Below, in pieces: positions 22,959 through 30,377 of a stretch of DNA of 64,000 nucleotides; the first letter of the stretch is position 1; each line of letters starts with the position of its first letter. Source of the DNA: Stutzerimonas kunmingensis (lineage in GTDB: Bacteria > Pseudomonadota > Gammaproteobacteria > Pseudomonadales > Pseudomonadaceae); the NCBI RefSeq assembly GCF_021432085.1, contig NZ_CP090366.1, positions 2,356,001 to 2,420,000 on the forward strand, read 5' to 3'. The notes beneath the pieces were generated by a model. That model was given only the letters and a program-made list of their open reading frames with translations. It was not told where the DNA came from and searched no databases. The position numbers were made by a program, and so were the translations under genes.

Positions 22959-25900
22959 TCAAACCTCCTCGATCACCACCACCCGTTGGCCGGCGCGCAC
23001 CGGGGAGCCGGGTTGCACACGGATGTCCTTCACCACCCCGGCGACCGGAGCGATGAGCGGAATTTCCATCTTCATGCTCTCAAGGATCACCAGCACGTCG
23101 CCGGCAGCCACGCGCGCGCCCTCGGCCACCGACACCTGCCAGAGATTGCCGGCGATATGGCTTTCGATGCCGTGCTCACCGGCGCCAAGCGGGGTGTCTT
23201 CACCGAGATCGGCCGCTACTTCCTCGCTCTCGAAATGCGCCAGCCCCGATTCGATCCAGCGCTGGCGCTCGGCGTCGAAGGCGGCGCGCTGCTGGCTGCG
23301 GAAGGCCTCGATGCCTTCGGCTTCCTTGACCAAGAAATCCTGGTAGTCGGAGAGGCACAGCTCGGTCTCCTCGATCTTCAGCGGGTAGCGGCCCAGCGGG
23401 AAGACGCGGCGAATCTGCGTCAGCTCCTCGGCCGAGACCGGGTAGAAACGGATCTGGTCGAAGAAGCGCAGCAGCCAGGGCTGGCCGCCGAACGCCTCGA
23501 GCGCGCGGTAGCGGTTCCACATCTGCAGGGTGCGGCCAACGAACTGGTAACCGCCGGGGCCTTCCATGCCGTAGACGCACATGTAGGCGCCGCCGATGCC
23601 CACCGAGTTCTCGGCGGTCCAGGTGCGCGCCGGGTTGTACTTGGTGGTGACCAGGCGATGCCGCGGGTCCAGCGGGGTGGCCACCGGCGCGCCGAGGTAG
23701 ACGTCGCCCAGGCCCATCACCAGATAGCTGGCCTCGAACACCGTGCGGTACACCTCGTCGAGGTTCGGCAGGTCGTTGATGCGACGAATGAACTCCAGAT
23801 TGCTCGGGCACCAGGGCGCGTCCTTGCGCACCGTGGTCATGTACTTCTCGATCGCCAGCTGGCAAGCCGGGTCGTCCCAGGACAGCGGCAGGTGGACGAT
23901 GCGCGAGGGGACTTTGAGATCCTGCGCGGCGCACACTGCGTCCCACAGCCCGGCGACGGTCTCCAGCAGCACGGCCAGCGGCAGGGTTTCCGGCAGGTAG
24001 TGGACCTGCAGCGAACGGATGCCGGGTGTGAGGTCGATGACGCCGTCGAGTCCCTTGGCTTCCAACGCCTGCATCAGCGCATGGCCGCGGAAGCGCAGCA
24101 CCAAGTCCAGTTCCGGCGCGCCGATTTCTAGCAGCAGATGGGTGTCGCCGGAGAGTCGGGCGACCAGACGGGTGTCGTCCTGGCCGAGGTCGAGGACGAT
24201 GGGGGAGGTGAGCGCATATTCCGCAGACTGCGCGTAAATGCCCACTCTCCCTCCGGGAGAGGGCTGGGGTGAGGGGCTTTTGCTGTCGGTTGAAACAGCC
24301 CTCACCCCGATCGCGGGCCGCCCCGGCCCCTCTCCCGGAGGGAGACGGGAGACAAGCGCGCACTCTTCGCGCCGGGCTCTTGCCAGCTCCCGCGCTGTGG
24401 CGATATCCACCGGGACAAAGCGCACTTTATCCCCTGCCTTAAGCTGCCCGAGCTGCCACAGGTCGGCTTCGATAATGGTCACCGGACAGACAAACCCCCC
24501 CAGGCTCGGGCCGTCCGGGCCGAGGATCACCGGCATGTCGCCGGTGAAGTCCACCGCGCCGATGGCGTAGGGGTTGTCGTGGATATTGGATGGATGCAAA
24601 CCGGCTTCGCCGCCGCTCTCGCGCACCCATTCGGGCTTGGGCCCGATCAGGCGCACGCCGGTGCGGCTGGAGTTGAAGTGCACTTCCCAGTCGGTGGCGA
24701 AGAAGCGCTCGATATAGCCTTCGGTGAAGTATTCCGGCGCACCGTGGGGGCCGTAGATCACGCGAATTTCGCGCACCGCCGGCAGGGCGCTGCGCAGCTC
24801 GGCGGCCAGCGTGGCGCCGGCAGACGAGTCGGTCAGCGGTGCCAGATGCAGCACGTCGCCGGCACGCAGGGCGCGGCCGCCGTGGCCGCCGAACTGGCCG
24901 AGGGTAAAGGTGCTCTTGCTGCCCAGATACTCCGGCAGCTGCAGACCGCCGCGCACGCACAGATACGACCGCGCACCGGCGCCGGCAATGGTGCCGATCG
25001 TCAGGGTGCTGCCGGCCGGGATGAACAGCGCAGTGCTCATCGGCTGCGGCACGTCATCCAGCTTCAACGGTATTTCCGCGCCGGTCACCGCCACCACCGC
25101 GTCGGTGTTGAAGCGCAGGATCGGCCCGCTCATGGTGATTTCCAGCCCGGCGGCGTCTTCGGCGTTGCCGAGCAGGGCATTGCCCAGACGCAGGGCGCGG
25201 CTGTCCATCGGGCCGGACGGCGGCACGCCTACCGCCCAGTAGCCGAGGCGGCCAGGGAAGTCCTGTACGGTGGTCTGGGTGCCGGCGCTGATAATCTCGA
25301 AGGTATTGGCCTTGTAGCTGAGACCCTCCAGGCAGCGGGTCCAGGGGTTGCCGCTGGCGAACGGGGTAAAGGCAAGGATCTGGCGCAGGTAATCGCGGTT
25401 GGTTTCCACGCCGTAGAGCTGGGTGTCGCCGAGCGCCTCGTCAAGCGCTTGGCGAGCCTCCTCGCGGCTCGGCGCCCAGGTGATGACCTTGGCGATCATC
25501 GGGTCGAAATACGGCGGGATCTCGCAGCCAGCCTCGACCCAGGTATCGACGCGCAGGGCCTTGCCGTCGGCTACCGGGAAGCTCGCGGCGGTGAGCAAAC
25601 CGGGGCTCGGCTGGAAATCCCGGCCGGGGTCTTCGGCATAGACGCGCGCCTGGATCGAATGCCCGCTGGGCTTCAGCGTCTTGGCCAGCTCCGCCAGCGG
25701 CGGCAGGTCGCCGGCGGCCAGCTTGATCATCCAGCGCACCAGATCGACACCCCAGACCTGCTCGGTGACGCCGTGCTCGACCTGCAGGCGGGTGTTCACC
25801 TCGAGGAAGTAGAAGCGCTGGGCCTCGGCGTCGTAGACGAACTCGACGGTGCCGGCGCTACGGTAGTCGACGGCCTTGGCCAGCGTGATAGCCGCTTCGC

Positions 25901-26663
25901 ACAGTGCCTCGGCCATGCCGGCCGGCAGGTTCGGTGCCGGAGTTTCCTCCAGCACCTTCTGGTTGCGTCGCTGCACCGAGCAGTCGCGCACGCCGAGGGC
26001 GATGACGTCGCCGGCACCATCGCCGAACACCTGCACTTCCAGATGGCGGGCGCGCTTGATGTATTTCTCGATGAATACGCCCGAATCGCTGAAGTTGTTC
26101 TGCCCCAGGCGCTTGACCGCGTCGAAGGCCTCGGCGAGTTCCGCCGTCGAGCGGCACACGCGCATGCCGATACCGCCACCGCCGGCGGTGCTTTTCAGCA
26201 TCACCGGGTAGCCGACCTGCTCGGCTGCGCCGAGGGCATCGGAAAGGCTGTCGAGCAGCTCAGTGCCCTCCAGCATCGGTACGCCGCGTTGTTTGGCCAG
26301 GGCGCGGGCGGTGTGCTTGAGGCCAAACACCCGCAGCTGTTCTGGCGTCGGGCCGACAAAGGCGATGCCGGCGGCTTCACAGGCTTCGGCAAAGGCGGCG
26401 TTCTCGGAGAGAAAGCCGTAGCCGGGGTGAATGGCTTTCGCGCCGGTTTCCCGGGCGATGCGGAGAATCTTCTCCACCACCAGATAGGTCTGCGCTGCCG
26501 GGCCTTCGCCCAGGCTGTGGGCCTCGTCGGCCTGCTGGATATGCAGGCTGGCGGCGTCGGCCTCGGAGTAGACGGCCACGCCTTTCACATCCAGGGCGCG
26601 CAGCGTACGCAGGATGCGGCAGGCAATGGCGCCGCGGTTGGCGATCAGAAGTTTGTCGAACAT
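22959..26663 (-). CDS. Biotin-dependent guanidine carboxylase (urea carboxylase family)
   Basis: 1234 aa. ATP-dependent carboxylase with, in order, biotin carboxylase (1-445; KSTAGGGGIGM ATP loop, EVNTRLQVEHGVTE), the KipA-like (AHS2) domain (about 450-765), the KipI-like (AHS1) carboxyltransferase part (about 810-1090) and the biotinyl domain (ESMKMEI, Lys1198). Urea carboxylases linked to guanidine-I riboswitches and to carboxyguanidine deiminase act on guanidine. Here the carboxyltransferase segment reads GRTLQMWN; I recall Asn in place of Asp at this kind of position as marking guanidine carboxylases. An in-frame palindromic repeat adds about 40 residues (about 768-809) at the linker between the two carboxyltransferase halves. 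ATG 26663 follows GAGGG. Confidence 0.92.
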   Translation of the reverse strand: MFDKLLIANRGAIACRILRTLRALDVKGVAVYSEADAASLHIQQADEAHSLGEGPAAQTYLVVEKILRIARETGAKAIHPGYGFLSENAAFAEACEAAGIAFVGPTPEQLRVFGLKHTARALAKQRGVPMLEGTELLDSLSDALGAAEQVGYPVMLKSTAGGGGIGMRVCRSTAELAEAFDAVKRLGQNNFSDSGVFIEKYIKRARHLEVQVFGDGAGDVIALGVRDCSVQRRNQKVLEETPAPNLPAGMAEALCEAAITLAKAVDYRSAGTVEFVYDAEAQRFYFLEVNTRLQVEHGVTEQVWGVDLVRWMIKLAAGDLPPLAELAKTLKPSGHSIQARVYAEDPGRDFQPSPGLLTAASFPVADGKALRVDTWVEAGCEIPPYFDPMIAKVITWAPSREEARQALDEALGDTQLYGVETNRDYLRQILAFTPFASGNPWTRCLEGLSYKANTFEIISAGTQTTVQDFPGRLGYWAVGVPPSGPMDSRALRLGNALLGNAEDAAGLEITMSGPILRFNTDAVVAVTGAEIPLKLDDVPQPMSTALFIPAGSTLTIGTIAGAGARSYLCVRGGLQLPEYLGSKSTFTLGQFGGHGGRALRAGDVLHLAPLTDSSAGATLAAELRSALPAVREIRVIYGPHGAPEYFTEGYIERFFATDWEVHFNSSRTGVRLIGPKPEWVRESGGEAGLHPSNIHDNPYAIGAVDFTGDMPVILGPDGPSLGGFVCPVTIIEADLWQLGQLKAGDKVRFVPVDIATARELARARREECALVSRLPPGEGPGRPAIGVRAVSTDSKSPSPQPSPGGRVGIYAQSAEYALTSPIVLDLGQDDTRLVARLSGDTHLLLEIGAPELDLVLRFRGHALMQALEAKGLDGVIDLTPGIRSLQVHYLPETLPLAVLLETVAGLWDAVCAAQDLKVPSRIVHLPLSWDDPACQLAIEKYMTTVRKDAPWCPSNLEFIRRINDLPNLDEVYRTVFEASYLVMGLGDVYLGAPVATPLDPRHRLVTTKYNPARTWTAENSVGIGGAYMCVYGMEGPGGYQFVGRTLQMWNRYRALEAFGGQPWLLRFFDQIRFYPVSAEELTQIRRVFPLGRYPLKIEETELCLSDYQDFLVKEAEGIEAFRSQQRAAFDAERQRWIESGLAHFESEEVAADLGEDTPLGAGEHGIESHIAGNLWQVSVAEGARVAAGDVLVILESMKMEIPLIAPVAGVVKDIRVQPGSPVRAGQRVVVIEEV
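24240..24360. repeat. Palindromic repeat inserted in frame within the carboxylase gene
   Basis: Inverted-repeat element: a left arm starting CTCCCTCCGGGAGAGGGCTG and a right arm ending CTCTCCCGGAGGGAGA, each followed by or preceded by GGGTGAGGG/CCCTCACCCC, around a 20-bp spacer. Same family as the repeats at 22313-22937. On the coding strand it reads as Pro/Ser/Gly-rich protein (SPSPQPSPGGR) and keeps the frame open. Confidence 0.85.
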
Positions 26664-26702
26664 GTTCAGTAACCCTCGAAGGGCTGGCGGGCCGTCCCGC
26701 CT

Positions 26703-26822
26703 TTATTCATCTGCGCCACGGCCGTCCGTGGTTGGGGAGGGTTGCTTCGCTGTCGGCAGCTCGGGCCGCTGCCCGGCGCGCGCCTGCAGCAGCGGCAGCA
26801 GGTGGCGTCGTAACAGCGCCAT
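26703..26822 (-). CDS. Possible 39-residue peptide coupled to the deiminase subunit gene
   Basis: ATG at 26822 overlaps the stop of the upstream gene as TGATG and reads 39 codons to TAA at 26703, in the 158-bp gap before the carboxylase. The peptide starts MALLRRHLLPLLQARAG and is basic then polar. The overlap suggests translational coupling, but it could be chance; no family recognised. Confidence 0.3.
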   Translation of the reverse strand: MALLRRHLLPLLQARAGQRPELPTAKQPSPTTDGRGADE

Positions 26823-27457
26823 CAGTCCCACACCAGCACCTCGGCGGGCGTCGGGTTCCAGCCGTTGCAGGGGTTGTTCAGTTGCGGGCAGTTGGAGATC
26901 AGCACGATCACGTCCTGATCGGCCTTGAGCTCCACGTACTTGCCCGGTGCGGAAAGGCCGTCCTCGAAGGTCAGGCCGCCCTCGGGCGTCACCGGAACGT
27001 TCATGAAAAAGTTGATGTTGGCGCCGATGTCGCGCTTCTCCAGACGGCCGTCGTGCAGGCTGGCGCGCAGAAAATTGTCGCGACAGCTGTGCATGTAGCG
27101 CTTGTCCAGGGCGTAGCGCACCACGTTGCTCTCCTGGGCGCAGGCGCCGCCGAGGGTGTCGTGGCGACCGCAGGTGTCAGCGACGATGGTCAGCAAGGGG
27201 TTGCCGAGGTTGGAATACAACAGTGTGCCGGCGGTGAGATGGACCTTGTTCTGTCGGCGCAGGGTGCGCTGCGGGTCGAAGCGTTCGCGCGGGTTCTTCG
27301 CGCTGAAGAACAACGTGTCGATGGCTTGATTGCCCTCGACATCCAGCAAGCGCAGGGTCTGTCCGGCCTTTACTTCGAACAGGTACGGCTCGCCGGCCGG
27401 GATCAGGTGGCGGAAGCTGGCGGTTTCGGGGTGCAGGCTGCTTTCTACGATGGTCAT
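26822..27457 (-). CDS. Urea-amidolyase-associated protein 2 / carboxyguanidine deiminase subunit
   Basis: 211 aa from ATG 27457 with GAGGAGG. DUF1989-type fold: AGQTLRLLDVEGNQAIDTLFF, then ADTCGRHDTLGG with likely metal-binding Cys and His, and CRDNFL. Proteins of this pair (UAAP1/UAAP2) have been shown to form carboxyguanidine deiminase (CgdAB), which converts carboxyguanidine to allophanate. It is paralogous to the adjacent 242-aa subunit (same ADTCGxHD motif) and separated from it by 13 bp. It acts between the carboxylase and allophanate hydrolase. Confidence 0.9.
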   Translation of the reverse strand: MTIVESSLHPETASFRHLIPAGEPYLFEVKAGQTLRLLDVEGNQAIDTLFFSAKNPRERFDPQRTLRRQNKVHLTAGTLLYSNLGNPLLTIVADTCGRHDTLGGACAQESNVVRYALDKRYMHSCRDNFLRASLHDGRLEKRDIGANINFFMNVPVTPEGGLTFEDGLSAPGKYVELKADQDVIVLISNCPQLNNPCNGWNPTPAEVLVWD

Positions 27458-27470
27458 GTCGGCAACCTCC

Positions 27471-28199
27471 TCAGATGTAGAGTCGCTCGGTGTTGTGGAA
27501 GCCGCGGCCGTTCTCCGGACGCGAAGTGCGGCAGAGCACGCTGATGCCATCGCTCTGGACCTTGTGCCAGCTCAGCTGCACCGGTTTGGGTGCGTACAGC
27601 GGATTGGGGTCCAGCGGATGCTGCAAGGCGGTGAGGATCACCAGGGTGTCCATTGGCGCGTATAGCTCGATGTAGTCGCCCGCTTTGGAATTGTCGCTGT
27701 GGAAGGCAAAGGCGCCGTCGGCGGTGACGTCCACCCGGCTGAACAGATTGAGCACCATGAGCAGGTCCTGCAGGTTGAGGTTCCACTTGCCCATCTCCAC
27801 CAGCAGGTTGTCGGTGCCGTTGCGGAAGAAGCCGTTGCGCAGTTCCTGATAGCGGCCCTGGCCGTACTTCTCGGCGACTTCATCGGCGTTCAGCACGCCG
27901 CCAAAGCTGTCGTGCCAGCCGCAGGTGTCGGCGGTGATGGCAGCCAGTACGCGGCCCATGTCCGAGTAGAGGCAATGACCGGCGGTGAGCTTGGCGGTGT
28001 GCTGGCACTTGAGGGTGTCGGGCAGGTTCAGCCGCTCGCTCTTCTCCTGGGCGTTGAGCAGCATCAAGCTGACGTTGGCGCCGCCTTCCAGATCGGTCAG
28101 GCGCAGCAGCTGGCCACGCTTGAGGACGAAGGAGGTGTGGCCGCCACCGGGAACGGTTTCCTCGTACAGCGTGGGGCGGATCGCGAGTGAAGCGCTCAT
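27471..28199 (-). CDS. Urea-amidolyase-associated protein 1 / carboxyguanidine deiminase subunit
   Basis: 242 aa, DUF1989-type paralogue of the next gene and its partner in carboxyguanidine deiminase. Visible: RGQLLRLTDLEGGANVSLMLL at the first beta strands, ITADTCGWHDSFGG with the conserved Cys/His, and a hydrophobic VVD-like barrel up to the C-terminus. ATG 28199 lies one base after the ATPase stop. Part of the permease-ATPase-UAAP1-UAAP2-carboxylase-atzF operon. Confidence 0.9.
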   Translation of the reverse strand: MSASLAIRPTLYEETVPGGGHTSFVLKRGQLLRLTDLEGGANVSLMLLNAQEKSERLNLPDTLKCQHTAKLTAGHCLYSDMGRVLAAITADTCGWHDSFGGVLNADEVAEKYGQGRYQELRNGFFRNGTDNLLVEMGKWNLNLQDLLMVLNLFSRVDVTADGAFAFHSDNSKAGDYIELYAPMDTLVILTALQHPLDPNPLYAPKPVQLSWHKVQSDGISVLCRTSRPENGRGFHNTERLYI

Positions 28200-28200
28200 G

Positions 28201-29085
28201 TCAGGCTCCTTGATAGGCAGTTCGGAATTTCTCGCTGAGGGCGACCGGAACGCCAGCGGACGCGCCGGGCGCGTGGCGGCCCTCGTGCAAGGGAATGTCG
28301 TAGGTCACCCGCGCGCCATAGGCACCCGGGGCGTGGGGATCGATGCGGGGCTTGTCGAAGACCAGGATGCGGCTGCCGAGGGTGAAGCCTTCCGACAGGT
28401 CGTGGGTGACCATGAACACCGTCAGCCGGGTTTCCCGCCACAGCTCCAGCAGCAGCTCATGCATGTCCTTGCGGATGCCCGGGTCGAGTGCGCCGAAGGG
28501 CTCGTCGAGCAGCAGCACGCGGGGCTTCATGATCAGCGCCTGGGCGATGGCCAGGCGCTGCTGCATGCCGCCGGACAACTGCGCCGGGTACTTGTCCAGC
28601 GCATGGCCGAGGCCGACCTTGTGCAGCATCTGCGCGGCCTGCTCGCGGGCATCGCGCTTGCGGTGACCAAGCAGACGGCCCAGTAGCGGGGCGCGCGGCA
28701 GTTCCAGGCCGAGGGCGACGTTGTCCAGTACGGTCAGGTGCGGAAATACCGAGTAGCGCTGAAAGACCACGCCGCGGCTGGCATCCGGTTCGTTTGCCAG
28801 CGGCTGGCCATCGAGCAGGATCTCGCCGCGGCTGGGCGCTTCCTGGCCGAGCAGCAGCCGCAAAAAGGTGGATTTGCCGCAACCGGAGGCACCGACCAGG
28901 GTGCAGAACTCGCCTTCGGCGATGTTCAGGTTTAGGCGCTCCAGCACGACCTGATCGCCGTACTGCTGCCAGACGTTCTTCACCTGAATGAAGGAGCCGG
29001 GGTCGCCGCCTGCGCGAATCCCTTGTTGCGTTGTGCATTGGCTCGACTGTGCGGCAACGGGTGCCTTGGCGTTGTTCTCGCTCAT
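28201..29085 (-). CDS. ABC transporter ATP-binding protein (guanidine/urea-carboxylase operon)
   Basis: 294 aa. Walker A GASGCGKST, signature LSGGMQQR, Walker B LLLDEPFGALD and THDLSEG are complete. A 30-residue polar N-terminal extension and a C-terminal extension of about 50 residues (KPRIDPHAPGAYG region) are typical of this urea-carboxylase-linked ATPase. It overlaps the permease stop by 4 bp. Presumed import of guanidine or a derivative together with a binding protein encoded elsewhere (5650-6723). Confidence 0.92.
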   Translation of the reverse strand: MSENNAKAPVAAQSSQCTTQQGIRAGGDPGSFIQVKNVWQQYGDQVVLERLNLNIAEGEFCTLVGASGCGKSTFLRLLLGQEAPSRGEILLDGQPLANEPDASRGVVFQRYSVFPHLTVLDNVALGLELPRAPLLGRLLGHRKRDAREQAAQMLHKVGLGHALDKYPAQLSGGMQQRLAIAQALIMKPRVLLLDEPFGALDPGIRKDMHELLLELWRETRLTVFMVTHDLSEGFTLGSRILVFDKPRIDPHAPGAYGARVTYDIPLHEGRHAPGASAGVPVALSEKFRTAYQGA

Positions 29086-29897
29086 GCCTTGGCTCCTTCA
29101 TACCAGGGGAACAGCAGCTGGGTCAGGCGCCGCAGCAGGTAGTCCATGGCCCAGGCCAGTAGGGTGATCCAGGCGACATAGGGCAGGATCACGTCCATCG
29201 CCATGTAGCGACGCACGAGAAAGATGCGGTAGCCCAGGCCATCGGTGGAGGCGATGGCCTCGGCGGCGATGAGGAACAGCCAGGCCGAACCGAGCACCAG
29301 GCGCAGGCTGATCAGCAGGCGCGGCATCAGCTGCGGCAGGACCAGGCGCAGGATCAGGGTCCAGGTGTTGGCGCCCAAGGTTTGCGCCTTGATCAGCAGC
29401 TCGCGGGGAATTTCTCGTGCTCGGTGTTCAAGGTCGCGAGCCAGGATCGGCGTGATACCGATGACGATCAGCATCACTTTGGACAGTTCGCCCAGGCCGA
29501 AGACGATGAACAGGATCGGCAGGATCGCCAGCGGTGGCACCATCGACAGCACCGTGAGCAATGGCGAGAGCGGCGCGCTGAACAGCGGCAGAGTGCCGGC
29601 AACGATACCCAGGCACAGGCCGGCCACTGCCGCGATGGCAAGACCGGTGCCGAGGCGCTTGAGGCTGGAGGCGGTGTCCTGCCAGAACAGATAGTCGCCG
29701 GAGCGTTTGTCGGGGGTGAAAGCGAGGCGTTCGACGGCTGCGCTCATCTGGCCGAAGCTGGGCAGCAACTTGTCGTTGGGGTTCAGTTCCAGGCGCTGGG
29801 CCGAGCTGGTCAGGTACAGCGCCAGCAGCATGGCGAAGGGCAGAATCGCCAGTGCCAACCAGCCGCTACGTCCGGGAGTGCGGTTGATCAGACGCAT
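29082..29897 (-). CDS. ABC transporter permease (guanidine/urea-carboxylase operon)
   Basis: 271 aa from ATG 29897 (MRLINRTPGR), the N-terminus usual for this permease group. The frame is also open to a GTG at 30014 that sits behind a strong GGAGGG, giving 39 extra polar residues without resemblance to the family. Six hydrophobic segments; binding-protein-dependent motif around LIKAQTLGANTWTLILRLVLPQL. First gene after riboswitch 2, where other genomes place the binding-protein gene. Confidence 0.88.
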   Translation of the reverse strand: MRLINRTPGRSGWLALAILPFAMLLALYLTSSAQRLELNPNDKLLPSFGQMSAAVERLAFTPDKRSGDYLFWQDTASSLKRLGTGLAIAAVAGLCLGIVAGTLPLFSAPLSPLLTVLSMVPPLAILPILFIVFGLGELSKVMLIVIGITPILARDLEHRAREIPRELLIKAQTLGANTWTLILRLVLPQLMPRLLISLRLVLGSAWLFLIAAEAIASTDGLGYRIFLVRRYMAMDVILPYVAWITLLAWAMDYLLRRLTQLLFPWYEGAKA

Positions 29898-30016
29898 GGG
29901 CAGATACCCCGTGCAACGGCCGCGGCAACAGGTGGAATACTGTGAAGTTCGGGTGCGGCAGACGCCCTGGCGCAAGGCAGAGCGGAGAACGGCAAAGCCG
30001 TTTCGAGCGGGCACAT
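29888..30016 (-). CDS. Possible 42-residue leader peptide overlapping the permease start
   Basis: ATG 30016 stands 6 nt after a perfect GGAGGG and reads 42 codons (MCPLETALPF...), ending at 29888 inside the permease gene, whose own ATG 29897 has only a weak site. The arrangement allows translational coupling. It could instead mark where a binding-protein gene was lost. The peptide matches nothing I know. Confidence 0.4.
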   Translation of the reverse strand: MCPLETALPFSALPCARASAAPELHSIPPVAAAVARGICPCV

Positions 30017-30068
30017 GGCAAACCCTCCAGTGTTGGGAATAGCGCAGGAGCTGCGTGCAATCACGCTG

Positions 30069-30156
30069 TCTCCCGGGCTTTTATCCCGCCGTGTAACCTC
30101 GCTGGAGGTCGCCAACTCTCGGACCAGCCACTCGCGTCAACGAGTCGGAACCCTAG
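30069..30156 (-). promoter_or_regulatory. Guanidine-I (ykkC) riboswitch
   Basis: Minus-strand CTAGGGTTCCG, GGTCCGAGAG, ACACGG and GGGATAAAAGCCCGGGAGA occur in order, closely matching the riboswitch at 18534-18624 in the core and differing in the variable stem loops. It precedes the guanidine-degradation operon by 53 nt (to ATG 30016) or 172 nt (to the permease ATG). Confidence 0.95.
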
Positions 30157-30213
30157 TCAGCTATTTCAAATTGTCTTCGCAGGTGCAGCAGCTTTTCTTC
30201 GCAAAGGATGCAA

Positions 30214-30230
30214 AGCAAGAGGGATGCCAA
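30214..30230 (-). promoter_or_regulatory. Sigma-54 (-24/-12) promoter upstream of riboswitch 2
   Basis: Minus-strand TTGGCATCCCTCTTGCT: GG and GC are 10 bp apart, with a full TTGCT -12 element. Predicted start near 30203, about 47 nt before the aptamer. An inverted repeat TGCAC-N12-GTGCA at about 30231-30252 just upstream could be an activator site, but its spacing differs from the NtrC consensus. Confidence 0.75.
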
Positions 30231-30377
30231 TGCACAAAAATCGCGCGGTGCAGGCGTCGTGGGGAAGAGCGGCGCTAGGGGAGTGCCCTGTTTTGGGGCT
30301 GCGCTCGAGGCGGTGCATGCTTTTCGAGCGCGGAGGACGTTGCACGAGCGCAACGCCGCATTGGCAGGAAGCTAGAG

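Noticed and set aside
24579..26672. 697-codon plus-strand open frame opposite the carboxylase
   Set aside because: Shadow of a clearly recognised biotin carboxylase on the other strand.
29898..30014. GTG start at 30014 extending the permease by 39 residues
   Set aside because: The extension is polar, Cys/Arg-rich and unlike the permease family, whose usual start MRLINR is at 29897; kept only as an alternative.
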